From the NCBI GenBank assembly GCA_017446685.1, contig JAFSQI010000104.1, positions 1-64,000 of the forward strand: a DNA stretch of 64,000 bases, in the 5' to 3' direction. The notes under the pieces are model-generated. The model worked only from the letters and a program-made list of their open reading frames with translations. It made no database searches and had not been told where the DNA came from. How positions within the stretch are numbered: the stretch's first letter is position 1; the number at the start of each line of letters is the position of its first letter. A program made the position numbers and the translations under genes. Below are positions 16,485 through 25,409 of this stretch, piece by piece. This stretch comes from Butyrivibrio sp. Its GTDB lineage: Bacteria; Bacillota; Clostridia; Lachnospirales; Lachnospiraceae.

Positions 16485-18599
16485 TTATTTTTTTACATTT
16501 AAAATATTTGGCACCCAGTTTATAAGTTTTAGACGACTGGTCTTATCTATTGCCAGCATTCCAACCTGATAATATCCGGGAGGCAGCAAATCTTTCTTTA
16601 TTTTTACCTTGTATCCTGTAAGATCGACATTGACCTGGTCCTGAAGTCTGACTCTAATGTCAGGTCTGTACCACACATACAGCGGAAAACTGTAAATCAT
16701 TTCACTCGCAGGACCTGCTCCATCTTCGTAACGCTCTACCAGTCTAAGAAGTAATCTTTTCTCAAATATAGCGTTATCTGAGCCAATTACAAAGCTGTAC
16801 CCTTTAAGATAATAACCTGCCTCATTATTTTCTATTTTTGAACCGTATAACCAGTTATTTACAGTCCCATTGTACTCACAGCCAATTCTAAGGCATTGGT
16901 CTTCCCTTGCATCTTTGATTCCCTTGTCATGTATTGTAGCAGTAACATAGGGAAGTTCTTCCAAAGTAACAAAATCCTCTTTTGGAATAATCGCCGAAAT
17001 AGTTTCATCTTCTGTAAGATGTGGACTATAGAAAGGATCATCATTATAAAACTGAGGATGCTTTCTCATGAGAATTTCTCCCTCAGAAGAAAGACGTTCC
17101 ATCTTCTTTGGATCCAATGTGTCCAGTCCTCTTGAAAGAGACTCATAATGCTTTAGATAAATATGATTACAGCATACATTGTAATATCCTCTTTCAAAAA
17201 CGTTGTAGCAAAAATCAACGTCATTGAAAGCAACCTTTAATTCCTCAGCGAAACCGCCTATATCATTGAATTTCTGCCTACTTATAAGAAGACATGCACC
17301 TGTTACACCGATATTGTTATGGATGCCTCTGTTATAGCCAAAATAATGATTTTTATTGTCATGCATCTTCTGAAGCTTATGAACAGGGCCTCTTCTAACA
17401 TTGGCCAGACCTGCATGCTGAATAAGATCAGTATCCGGATAAATAAGCTTGGCTCCGACTGCCCCGACATGCCTAAGCTGCGCCTGAGAAAGCATTTCGC
17501 GAAGCCATCCTTCACTCACAGCTTCAATATCATCATTCAAAAACAAAAGATACTCTCCGGCTGAATTTCTTACGCCCTTATTGCACATTGCCGAGAAATT
17601 AAATTCATCAAGCTTGTATATATAATTTATTCTTGTTAGTCCATTTTTCTTGGGAATCTTCCCTATAAAGGCTCCATACCTGACACGATTTTTGGCATCA
17701 CTTCCATTGTCCAAAACCACTATGTCATACGTTATGTTGTCTTCTCCACCGGTTGTTTCAACAATAGATTCCAGACATCTCTTAAGCACCTCGGGATGAT
17801 CCTTTGAAGGTATGATAATACTTACCGTTACAGGCTTTAGCAACATATGCCTTGAATTATGAAAGCTTCTTCCGTAAAAGACATCCTGACCGGCATTTCT
17901 ATGAAACAGCACTTCCCTTATATGGCCTATTGGAAACTCAAGACCTGTTCTCTTTGCAAAGGCATGTTCATGAATAGCAAGCATACAAAACAAGACATCA
18001 GCAGAAAGAAGCGATGCCTCAAGCCCAGCCTGTTCGGGAGTATTTTTCTTATTTGAAGTGCCGCCAAGCATTTTGACAGCACTGTCATATTCACTTCTGG
18101 AGTCGTGAAGTGTCTGAGCCCTGCAAGCAAACACACTTCCTATATAGAATCCGTTGAGGTAGGAATCCGGTGACCAGTCCGGCTTGAAATAAGGATGAAT
18201 ATACTTTCCCCCTTTTCCAATTTCGTCTTCATCTGCATAAACCACATTATGCTCCGGGTGAGCAATAAAATATTGCTTAACCACCTCCGCAGCTCTATGA
18301 GTCAGTTTTCCCTTTGGAGAAGCGAAAAGATATACCTGGTTTTCTTCAAACCTGCCTTCAGCAATCTCCCACACCTTCGCATATGGAACAACCTTAACCT
18401 TTGGTTCCGGCAGCTTGTGCGGAATAAGTTCACCCGATTCGGATGTTTCATAGCTTACAGGCGCTTCAACAGGATCTACCTTTTGCTTTTCCAAGCCCCT
18501 TTGCCATTTGTCATAAGCTGATAACTTGGCTCTTACCGTCTTATTGTATTTACCTACTCTGTATTTTATAAGCGCAGTCTTTGCTAAGTCTTTGAGCAT
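16485..18599 (-). CDS. GT2 glycosyltransferase with degenerate first domain and C-terminal beta domain
   Basis: About 704 residues. The first 240 residues resemble the second half of a GT-A fold (VVYADEDEIGKGGKY, YLNGFYIGSVFAC) without the nucleotide-binding strand, so that domain may be inactive. A complete GT-A domain follows (about 260-530) with VSIIIPSKDHPEVL, FLNDDIEAV and FNDVDFCYNV. The C-terminal 130 residues are beta-rich and could bind carbohydrate. The ATG at 18599 and an in-frame TTG at 18608 are both possible starts; GAGGAG lies five bases before the TTG. The methyltransferase-kinase gene ends 11 bp before the chosen ATG, 2 bp before the TTG, so coupling is likely. Confidence 0.85.
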   Translation of the reverse strand: MLKDLAKTALIKYRVGKYNKTVRAKLSAYDKWQRGLEKQKVDPVEAPVSYETSESGELIPHKLPEPKVKVVPYAKVWEIAEGRFEENQVYLFASPKGKLTHRAAEVVKQYFIAHPEHNVVYADEDEIGKGGKYIHPYFKPDWSPDSYLNGFYIGSVFACRAQTLHDSRSEYDSAVKMLGGTSNKKNTPEQAGLEASLLSADVLFCMLAIHEHAFAKRTGLEFPIGHIREVLFHRNAGQDVFYGRSFHNSRHMLLKPVTVSIIIPSKDHPEVLKRCLESIVETTGGEDNITYDIVVLDNGSDAKNRVRYGAFIGKIPKKNGLTRINYIYKLDEFNFSAMCNKGVRNSAGEYLLFLNDDIEAVSEGWLREMLSQAQLRHVGAVGAKLIYPDTDLIQHAGLANVRRGPVHKLQKMHDNKNHYFGYNRGIHNNIGVTGACLLISRQKFNDIGGFAEELKVAFNDVDFCYNVFERGYYNVCCNHIYLKHYESLSRGLDTLDPKKMERLSSEGEILMRKHPQFYNDDPFYSPHLTEDETISAIIPKEDFVTLEELPYVTATIHDKGIKDAREDQCLRIGCEYNGTVNNWLYGSKIENNEAGYYLKGYSFVIGSDNAIFEKRLLLRLVERYEDGAGPASEMIYSFPLYVWYRPDIRVRLQDQVNVDLTGYKVKIKKDLLPPGYYQVGMLAIDKTSRLKLINWVPNILNVKK

Positions 18600-18610
18600 A
18601 TTCCCCAATA

Positions 18611-20773
18611 TTACTCCTCTTCTTCATCTCTATAATAAATTTCGTCTCTCTTTTGTGCTATCTTCCTACTGATTTTAGTTAAGATATTCTCTTTATGAGT
18701 ATTCTCTGTTTCAGTACTTTCAAGCGAATCTACAACTGCATTCGCAGCTTTTTCAGGTAAAAGAGTCATAATCATCTTCAAACAAAGATGATTTCTATCC
18801 TGAACATTTAAATGATCACTGGTAAGTCCGAATTCAATGTTTGGATCAGTAGTATTAAATATTATCGAGTCATCAGAAACCCACTTGCCATTCACAGGAT
18901 GAATCGTCACATCTACATCGTCGTCCGAGAAACCTTCTCCATTCCAGGTTGCACTCTCAATAGTAACCATGCATGGAGCAAACGCAGGATCTATACGAAC
19001 AGTTTTAACATGTGAATTAACTTTTATATCCAGGCTGACAGAATTATTGTCATCATACTGTTCTTCAGGAAAAATTGATTCTTCCTCAGAAAAACCATCT
19101 CCCTCGTCAAAATAAACCTGAATACAATCATCTCTTCTAATGTCTTCAGTCTCCAGTGCCAGTTCCTTTGGCAGAATAACCTTTCTGCCAATTTCCTTCC
19201 ATATTTCAACTAAAGACTTGTGATTTCCTGTGACATACTTTTGAAAAGCAAATTCCTCATCCAAAAGAGCCTGAACATCCTCATCTCTGATACCAAGCCG
19301 ACTCAAAACAGGCGTTATATCAAACTTTTCTCTCTTTCTGTCCTCTAATCTATAGCAGTAAAGAGATCTCCATACCTGTTCTCTGGCAGGAATACACTTT
19401 CCATAAGTCCACTCATAATCTATTATAGTCCAAATTGGTCCATTTACCAAAATATTTGAGAATATAAGGTCATAATCCGAAACAGGATAATCCTGCTTAT
19501 AGCTTATTCTACGGATATATTCGCTCAAAATAGCGTTAAAGCCATCAAAATCATCTTTATCCAGACATTCATCCATTAGAGTTGAAAGAGGAATTCCGTT
19601 TACAAATGAAAATACTGCACATCCTTCTTTTTCATCTATCTGGCAATCATTAATCTCAAAATCTCCGCCTCTATACTTTTCAACAAGCCCCATATAAGCA
19701 TCTCTTATTCCAAAGACATGCTCTTTTGCAGCGTCTGTGAGCGGATATTTTCTTATAACCTTCCTACCGGCTTTATCAAACGCAATGTCAGTACGTATCT
19801 TGAATTCATCCACACGATCATTACTATATTTACTGTATATTGTCTCAAGTGCCGGACCGAGAATTACTTCAAATGAATTAGCAAACACCGGATACAGACC
19901 ATCTTTTATCAAATCATCATAGGCATGCTTCTCATTAAAAAGAACCAGTCTGTCTCTGTCAAAGTTTCTTACATTATCCTGAAGTTCACCGTACTTTGGA
20001 AGATAATAATCCGAATGTAAAAGAGTCATAAGCTTATAATCAGGATATGGATAATAGAAATGAAAATCATTCATACCACATTTCTTAAAGATATTTATAA
20101 GCCCGTTCCTTGTAAATGTTTTAGCTACACTATCTGAAGAGTAGCCTTCAATTCCGGAAAAGAAACTTCCAAGATGATCCTCGGCGCAGCCTGCAAAATA
20201 TTTAAGTCCAAGCCTGTTTTCTATAGCAATTACAATTCTTCCGCCTCTTTTGAGATGTTTTTTAAGCATAAGAAGAAATTTCTCATACGGACTGTCTGTG
20301 CCGATATAGCCTTGACCATACTCAAAAACACCAATTAAAAATATGAAGTCAAAATCTATAGGAAGATCAGGCTCAATATCTCTAAAATTTCCCACATGGA
20401 TAGTAACATTATCACATTCCCTGTTCCTGGTAGCATTGATTTCTGACCTTCTTCGCGATAAGTCACAAGCAATTACTTCCCCTGCCTTTTGGGAAAGCAT
20501 ACCTGTTATAGCTCCGCACCCTGAACCAACTTCAAGAACCTTGGCCGTCGGGCTCATTGGTATCCATTCAACTATATTTGCTCTCTGATCCGAAAGATGA
20601 TAAAGAATAGGCCAGCTTGCCTTTTCTTCAATTATCTTGGGATAATCTTCTTTTTTATATTTTTTTACTATTTGTAAAAGGTCATTTTCTATGGAGCCAT
20701 CACTATATAGATCAACTCCCGAATAATGCTTAAAATTTAACCTTACATTTCCAATTTTTATTTCTTCCTGCAT
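18611..20773 (-). CDS. Methyltransferase-kinase fusion, WbdD-like chain terminator candidate
   Basis: 720 residues. The N-terminal class I SAM methyltransferase has motif I VLEVGSGCGAITGM at 79-92 and an acidic residue in ACDLSRRR near 103. From about 300 to 480 lies a eukaryotic/aminoglycoside-kinase-like fold with all key residues: Lys342 (VIRKYPL), the hinge CAVFSFVNGIPL, catalytic Asp435 with Asn440 (DLIFSN), and metal Asp452 (IDYEW). A beta-rich, acidic C-terminal region follows. The E. coli O9a protein WbdD has the same order of methyltransferase then kinase and caps O-polysaccharide for Wzt recognition. Here wzt lies immediately upstream. I chose ATG 20773 (GGGGAA before it) over 20800, which has no ribosome site. 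Function as chain terminator is inference; the two-domain architecture is seen. Confidence 0.82.
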   Translation of the reverse strand: MQEEIKIGNVRLNFKHYSGVDLYSDGSIENDLLQIVKKYKKEDYPKIIEEKASWPILYHLSDQRANIVEWIPMSPTAKVLEVGSGCGAITGMLSQKAGEVIACDLSRRRSEINATRNRECDNVTIHVGNFRDIEPDLPIDFDFIFLIGVFEYGQGYIGTDSPYEKFLLMLKKHLKRGGRIVIAIENRLGLKYFAGCAEDHLGSFFSGIEGYSSDSVAKTFTRNGLINIFKKCGMNDFHFYYPYPDYKLMTLLHSDYYLPKYGELQDNVRNFDRDRLVLFNEKHAYDDLIKDGLYPVFANSFEVILGPALETIYSKYSNDRVDEFKIRTDIAFDKAGRKVIRKYPLTDAAKEHVFGIRDAYMGLVEKYRGGDFEINDCQIDEKEGCAVFSFVNGIPLSTLMDECLDKDDFDGFNAILSEYIRRISYKQDYPVSDYDLIFSNILVNGPIWTIIDYEWTYGKCIPAREQVWRSLYCYRLEDRKREKFDITPVLSRLGIRDEDVQALLDEEFAFQKYVTGNHKSLVEIWKEIGRKVILPKELALETEDIRRDDCIQVYFDEGDGFSEEESIFPEEQYDDNNSVSLDIKVNSHVKTVRIDPAFAPCMVTIESATWNGEGFSDDDVDVTIHPVNGKWVSDDSIIFNTTDPNIEFGLTSDHLNVQDRNHLCLKMIMTLLPEKAANAVVDSLESTETENTHKENILTKISRKIAQKRDEIYYRDEEEE

Positions 20774-20787
20774 ATTGCCCGTTCCCC

Positions 20788-20835
20788 ACAAGTGAATCAT
20801 TGCTTATAAGTTAACACAAACAACAATTCACTTGT
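20788..20835 (-). repeat. Inverted repeat between wzt and the methyltransferase-kinase gene
   Basis: ACAAGTGAAT at 20788-20797 and its exact complement ATTCACTTGT at 20826-20835 can form a 10-bp stem with a 28-nt loop in the operon mRNA. The stem ends just before the GGGGAA ribosome site. It could be a processing or translation-control element. No T-tract follows, so it is not a terminator. Confidence 0.5.
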
Positions 20836-20842
20836 TTATTTT

Positions 20843-22195
20843 TTACCTCACATCTGAAACCTTACAGACGGAATTCATGTCATAGTAGCCTACTGTATTT
20901 TTGTCAGATACAACCGTTATATTAAGTGCATCATATAATCTGTGATAAACTGTAAAATCATTTTTTTCAAAACCTGTAACTCCAAAACTTACAAGGTATT
21001 CACCACCCTGGAGTGACATGTTTTGAGTAAAGGTTATCTCCTTTTCTTCTCCTGCCTTCACCGGGTCAAGAAAAGCCTTTTCAACCATTGAATTAGTACC
21101 TGTTATTTCAATACCCATAATATTTTTAAAGGTAAATGCAAAAATAGGAGCAGAAACATCCCTGACAAATTTAACTTTCATGTGAATTGTAAAGTCTGTT
21201 CCTTTTATAATAGAATTAGAACGAAGTCCCTTTGAATCAGTTACATAAAACTCTTCTATCTTTGCTGCTCCGTCTCCATATTCAAGTGTATCAGGATTCT
21301 TTAAAGGTTCACTCTGTTCCTTTTTCTTTTTACCTGTTTTTTTGTTATTATCCTCAGGTAAAATCTTTTTATCCGCGCTATCACTTGCATCAGCCGCTGC
21401 ATTTCTGATCTCATCATCGTCAAGAAGGTTCTTGACATCACTGCCAGGGAGCGGATATTGGCCAACGAGAACCTGCTTGTAGATATCAATCATCTCTTTT
21501 GGAGTACCCTCGCCCAGGAGAACACCCTGATTAAGAAGTACTGCTCTGTCGCAATACTTACTTATGCTTGACAAATCATGTGATACAAAAAGAATAGTCT
21601 TTCCCTGCTTTTTGAATTCCTCAAATTTGTGATAGCACTTTGCCTGAAAAAAAACATCACCGACAGAAAGTGCCTCATCAACAATTAGAATCTCAGGATC
21701 AATGTTTATTGCAACTGCAAATGCAAGTCTTACAAACATACCGCTTGAATAAGTCTTGACCGGCTGATATACATAATCTCCTATATCAGCAAATTCGAGG
21801 ATAGAATCAAGTCTTCTTGATATCTCTTCCTCTGAAAATCCAATCATCATACCGTTTAGATAGATGTTGTCAATTCCGTTATATTCCATATTAAATCCGG
21901 CACCAAGCTCCAAAAGAGCTGAAATATGTCCATCAACCTTTACCTCACCGGATGTTGGTGTAAGTACACCTGTAATAATCTTAAGTATGGTAGATTTACC
22001 CGAGCCGTTTGTTCCGATAATTCCAACAGTTTCACCTTTTTTTACCGAAAGGCTTACATTATTAAGTGCCAGGTGTTCTTTAAACTTCTTTTTTCCGGAA
22101 AGTCCTAGTGAATCCTTCAGACGATCCATTGGTTTATCATATAATTTATATGACTTTGTGAGGTTCTTAACCTCGATAGCAATGCCATTTTCCAT
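20843..22195 (-). CDS. wzt: Polysaccharide ABC exporter ATPase with C-terminal carbohydrate-binding domain
   Basis: 450 residues. The nucleotide-binding domain has Walker A GTNGSGKST, signature YSSGMFVRLAFA and Walker B ILIVDEAL. After a Lys/Asp-rich linker (about 255-305), residues of about 310-450 form the beta-sandwich of Wzt C-terminal domains. In E. coli O9a-type systems this domain binds the modified non-reducing end of the polymer before export. Most Gram-positive teichoic-acid or rhamnan exporters lack such a domain, so its presence next to a methyltransferase-kinase gene is informative. It partners the permease at 22.3-23.3 kb and has GAGGAG before the ATG. Confidence 0.93.
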   Translation of the reverse strand: MENGIAIEVKNLTKSYKLYDKPMDRLKDSLGLSGKKKFKEHLALNNVSLSVKKGETVGIIGTNGSGKSTILKIITGVLTPTSGEVKVDGHISALLELGAGFNMEYNGIDNIYLNGMMIGFSEEEISRRLDSILEFADIGDYVYQPVKTYSSGMFVRLAFAVAINIDPEILIVDEALSVGDVFFQAKCYHKFEEFKKQGKTILFVSHDLSSISKYCDRAVLLNQGVLLGEGTPKEMIDIYKQVLVGQYPLPGSDVKNLLDDDEIRNAAADASDSADKKILPEDNNKKTGKKKKEQSEPLKNPDTLEYGDGAAKIEEFYVTDSKGLRSNSIIKGTDFTIHMKVKFVRDVSAPIFAFTFKNIMGIEITGTNSMVEKAFLDPVKAGEEKEITFTQNMSLQGGEYLVSFGVTGFEKNDFTVYHRLYDALNITVVSDKNTVGYYDMNSVCKVSDVR

Positions 22196-22284
22196 GCATT
22201 TCTCCTCATTTACTGCAAGTATATCTGGCTTACTCTGTCATGTCGGATGCGGGCGGTACATCAAATTTCACTAAGAAAATATAA

Positions 22285-23307
22285 TTACAAAACGTCCGCC
22301 AAATGCGGTTTTGAGCGTTTGAAAATAAGCGCCCCAAAACAAAAAACAGCTACAACGAAAAGCCAAAAATATGTTGACGAATAAAAATGCTCAAAAAACC
22401 ATGTATCTCCATAAATAGCATTTCGATATCCCTCAACTATATAAGTCATCGGATTAAGCTTAATAATCCATTTGAATTTATCAGGAACAATTCCGATATT
22501 CCAAAGAATAGGCGTAGCCCATTGAAAAAGCTGCAAGCCTATATTAATTATCTGTAAAAGATCCCTGAAAAATACCACTATAGCACAGGTTGCATAGCTT
22601 ATTGACAACACCAGAATAAACTCACAACCAATGTAGTATATCAATTGAAGCCAGTATATATTTGGATAATAACCGTAAACGCAAGCTATTACCAAAAGCA
22701 CAAAAATAAAGAAAAGATGTATAAACATCGCTGCAATTATCTTAATAATAGGCAGTATACTGATTTTAAACAAAACCTTTTTTACCAGATAATTGTATTC
22801 CAAAAGTGATGTAGTTCCATTAGTAAGAGCTTCTGTAAAGAAAAACCATGGAACAAGTCCGGCAGTCAAAAACAGCACATATGGCACTTCAACACCATCT
22901 GATACAGCCTGTGCTCTTGATTGAAATACAACGTCAAAGACAATGTAATACATAATAACAGTGACCACAGGCTGAGCCAGTGCCCACACGATTCCCATAT
23001 ACGAACCGGCATATCTCTTTTTAAAATCATTTATTGAAAGCCTTTTTATTAGCTTTCTCGAATTAAAAAGTTCTATGGGAAGAATTGTCAATCTGTCATA
23101 CCAAAAAAATACGAGAATACAACTAACTGATATCAATATGCATCCACATATCTTTTTTAACATTTCTGTATGAGGATCTGCCAATGGGTTACTATGTACT
23201 ATAAGCAATAAAGCCAATACAAATGCCAATACATAGAAAATACCCAAGCCAAAGCGCTTGGGAAGTTTCTTTACCCCTATATTCAATATTCCTTTATTCC
23301 TCCCCAT
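22285..23307 (-). CDS. wzm: Polysaccharide ABC exporter permease
   Basis: 340 residues with a hydrophobic N-terminal extension (two segments, about 20-70) and then the six membrane helices of ABC-2 type permeases. The conserved cytoplasmic KRRYAGSYMGIVWALAQP-like region is visible (FKKRYAGSYLG type). With Wzt it moves undecaprenyl-linked polymer across the membrane. The ATG at 23307 has AAGGAT upstream and overlaps the end of rmlC by 25 bp; a TTG further in is a weaker alternative. The two extra N-terminal helices lengthen it compared with the usual 260-280 residues. Confidence 0.92.
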   Translation of the reverse strand: MGRNKGILNIGVKKLPKRFGLGIFYVLAFVLALLLIVHSNPLADPHTEMLKKICGCILISVSCILVFFWYDRLTILPIELFNSRKLIKRLSINDFKKRYAGSYMGIVWALAQPVVTVIMYYIVFDVVFQSRAQAVSDGVEVPYVLFLTAGLVPWFFFTEALTNGTTSLLEYNYLVKKVLFKISILPIIKIIAAMFIHLFFIFVLLVIACVYGYYPNIYWLQLIYYIGCEFILVLSISYATCAIVVFFRDLLQIINIGLQLFQWATPILWNIGIVPDKFKWIIKLNPMTYIVEGYRNAIYGDTWFFEHFYSSTYFWLFVVAVFCFGALIFKRSKPHLADVL

Positions 23308-23828
23308 TTTGTATCCTTATCAGAGAAAATTAGTTCAACGCCATCCTGAAGAGGCCACTCAACACCAATATCAGGATCATTCCAGATAAGTCCACCTTCA
23401 TCATTAGGATGATAAAAATCAGAACACTTGTATGCAAATTCTGCATAATCAGAAAGGACTAAGAAGCCGTGAGCAAATCCCTTTGGAATAAAAAACTGCT
23501 TCTTATTTTCAGCGGAAAGAACTACTCCAAACCACTTTCCAAAAGTCTTGGAATCTCTTCTAAGATCGACAGCTACATCAAAAACCTCGCCATTAATACA
23601 ACGAACAAGCTTATCCTGTGGAAACTCTTTCTGAAAATGAAGCCCTCTTAATACTCCGCGCTTACTTGCAGACTGATTATCCTGCACAAATTCGCAAGTA
23701 ATACCAGCTTCAACAAAGTCATTTTTATTGTATGTCTCTACGAAATATCCTCTGGAATCACCGAAAACCTGCGGTGTTATTACCTTCAGACCTTCAATTT
23801 CACATGTTTCTACAGTTATCTTTCCCAT
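23283..23828 (-). CDS. rfbC: dTDP-4-dehydrorhamnose 3,5-epimerase
   Basis: 181 residues, full length for RmlC, a cupin homodimer. Motifs are VQDNQSASKRGVLRGLHFQ (catalytic His), VFDVAVDLRRDSKTFGKW and FIPKGFAHGFLVLSD. It epimerises dTDP-4-keto-6-deoxyglucose at C3 and C5 on the way to dTDP-L-rhamnose. RmlB and RmlA lie upstream in the same operon. RmlD, the final reductase, is not in the window. AAGGAG precedes the ATG. Confidence 0.95.
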   Translation of the reverse strand: MGKITVETCEIEGLKVITPQVFGDSRGYFVETYNKNDFVEAGITCEFVQDNQSASKRGVLRGLHFQKEFPQDKLVRCINGEVFDVAVDLRRDSKTFGKWFGVVLSAENKKQFFIPKGFAHGFLVLSDYAEFAYKCSDFYHPNDEGGLIWNDPDIGVEWPLQDGVELIFSDKDTKWGGIKEY

Positions 23829-23875
23829 TTCTAACTCCTTAATATATAACGTTTTAGCAAATACATTTAACTCAA

Positions 23876-23900
23876 TTTATCAAAAATGTATTTTGATAAA
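23876..23900 (-). repeat. 10-bp AT-rich hairpin before rfbC
   Basis: TTTATCAAAA and TTTTGATAAA form a perfect stem with a five-base loop in the 102-bp gap between the 171-residue membrane protein gene and rfbC. It lacks a clear U-run after it; it could be a weak terminator or an mRNA stabiliser. Confidence 0.4.
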
Positions 23901-23930
23901 CCCAAATTTCCATTTTATATTTTATGATAC

Positions 23931-24446
23931 TTAATTTCCATTACCAACAGGCGTTCCGGCAAGATCCGGTGTTCCTTCAATAGTCTGATCAGGCGCAACA
24001 ACTCCGGGCTGTGGTGGAATATCTCCGGGAATAATGCTTTCTCCTTCTCCCGGATTGTCCAACTGTCCCACAACTGCCATTCCGGTTCCGGCTATATCTT
24101 CATCTTCCGAGTTCTGGGAAGAGCTTGTATCTACGCTTTCCTCAGTGCTTTCAGTTGAAGACTTTGTGTTTTTTTGTATGACTACTACTGAAGGAATTTT
24201 TTCATTTTCATCAAAAAAATTATCCTCATACAAAAAGCTCTTAAGATCATCGCCTATTTGCTGCCCATAAATAATATCAGTAGCAAAACTTGATGCGTCT
24301 GAAGAAGCTTCAACACCGGACGAATTATCTTTTTTTCCAATTAAAGCATTTATCTTGTCAGTATTAGTAACATAAATAATAACAAGCACCAGTATAAAGG
24401 CACTGATAATCGTCAAAAGAGCCATTCTAAACACTTTAGCGTCCAT
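23931..24446 (-). CDS. Single-pass membrane protein with disordered acidic exterior
   Basis: 171 residues, family not recognised. A short cytoplasmic start is followed by one membrane helix (about 8-26), then about 140 residues rich in Ser, Asp, Glu, Pro and Gly with no predicted fold, ending in a Pro/Gly-rich tail (PPQPGVVAPDQ). The tail should lie outside the membrane. It sits between rfbA and rfbC in the same direction, with GGGGGA before the ATG. It could be an accessory to wall-polymer export or attachment, but nothing in the sequence proves it. Confidence 0.7.
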   Translation of the reverse strand: MDAKVFRMALLTIISAFILVLVIIYVTNTDKINALIGKKDNSSGVEASSDASSFATDIIYGQQIGDDLKSFLYEDNFFDENEKIPSVVVIQKNTKSSTESTEESVDTSSSQNSEDEDIAGTGMAVVGQLDNPGEGESIIPGDIPPQPGVVAPDQTIEGTPDLAGTPVGNGN

Positions 24447-24476
24447 CTTTCCCCCACACTTTCAATACACTGCTAA

Positions 24477-25346
24477 TTATAATCCGTTAGCCACCTCAAC
24501 AAGGTATTTACCGTAATCAGTCTTCATAAGCGGCTCTGCAAGTTTAAGAAGCTGCTCTTTATCTATAAAGCCGCGTTTATATGCAATTTCCTCAATACAG
24601 GAAATATAAAGTCCCTGTCGCTTTTGGAATGCACATACAAAATCAGATGCATCAAGAAGAGAATCATGATTGCCGGTATCAAGCCATGCAAAACCTCTGC
24701 CCATAGTTTCAACTCTGAGCTCACCTCTTCTTAGATACTCATTATTGATACTTGTAATTTCTATTTCACCTCTTGCTGATGGTTTTACATTTGCTGCTAT
24801 ATCAACTACCTGATTATCATAAAAATATAATCCCGGTACAGCATAATTACTCTTTGGATTTTCAGGCTTTTCCTCAATACTTATTGCCTTTCCATCCTTA
24901 TCAAACTCTACAACGCCATATGCTCTTGGATCTCTTACATAATATCCGAAAATTGTTGCTCCGCTTTTTCTCTCCGCAACTTCTCTTAAAAGCTTTGAAA
25001 AACTCTGTCCATAAAAAATATTGTCTCCAAGAACAAGTGCTACAGAGTCAGATCCAATAAAATTAGCTCCAATTATAAACGCATCAGCAAGTCCACGAGG
25101 TTTGTCCTGCACTGCATACTCAAAATGCATACCAAGCTGTTCACCATTTCCGAACAATTCTTCAAAAACAGGAAGATCCCTTGGAGTTGATATTATCAAA
25201 ACTTCTCTGATGCCAGCTAGCATAAGAGTAGACAATGGATAATAAATCATAGGTTTATCATAAACCGGCATCATCTGTTTTGACATTGCTCTTGTCAGAG
25301 GATACAATCTTGTTCCTGACCCCCCCGCTAAAATAATACCTTTCAT
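24477..25346 (-). CDS. rfbA: Glucose-1-phosphate thymidylyltransferase
   Basis: 289 residues, standard RmlA length. Nucleotide-binding [30 protein letters not shown], and LGDNIFYG with the metal-binding Asp are present. It makes dTDP-glucose from dTTP and glucose-1-phosphate. The start at ATG 25346 is supported by GAGGAG and by homology beginning at MKGIILAGG. It lies 63 bp after rfbB in the same operon. Confidence 0.96.
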   Translation of the reverse strand: MKGIILAGGSGTRLYPLTRAMSKQMMPVYDKPMIYYPLSTLMLAGIREVLIISTPRDLPVFEELFGNGEQLGMHFEYAVQDKPRGLADAFIIGANFIGSDSVALVLGDNIFYGQSFSKLLREVAERKSGATIFGYYVRDPRAYGVVEFDKDGKAISIEEKPENPKSNYAVPGLYFYDNQVVDIAANVKPSARGEIEITSINNEYLRRGELRVETMGRGFAWLDTGNHDSLLDASDFVCAFQKRQGLYISCIEEIAYKRGFIDKEQLLKLAEPLMKTDYGKYLVEVANGL

Positions 25347-25409
25347 ATTCTTCTCCTCAAAGATTAAGTATTTAAACCACAATCATAATTCAGTTACTGT
25401 TTCAACTAA

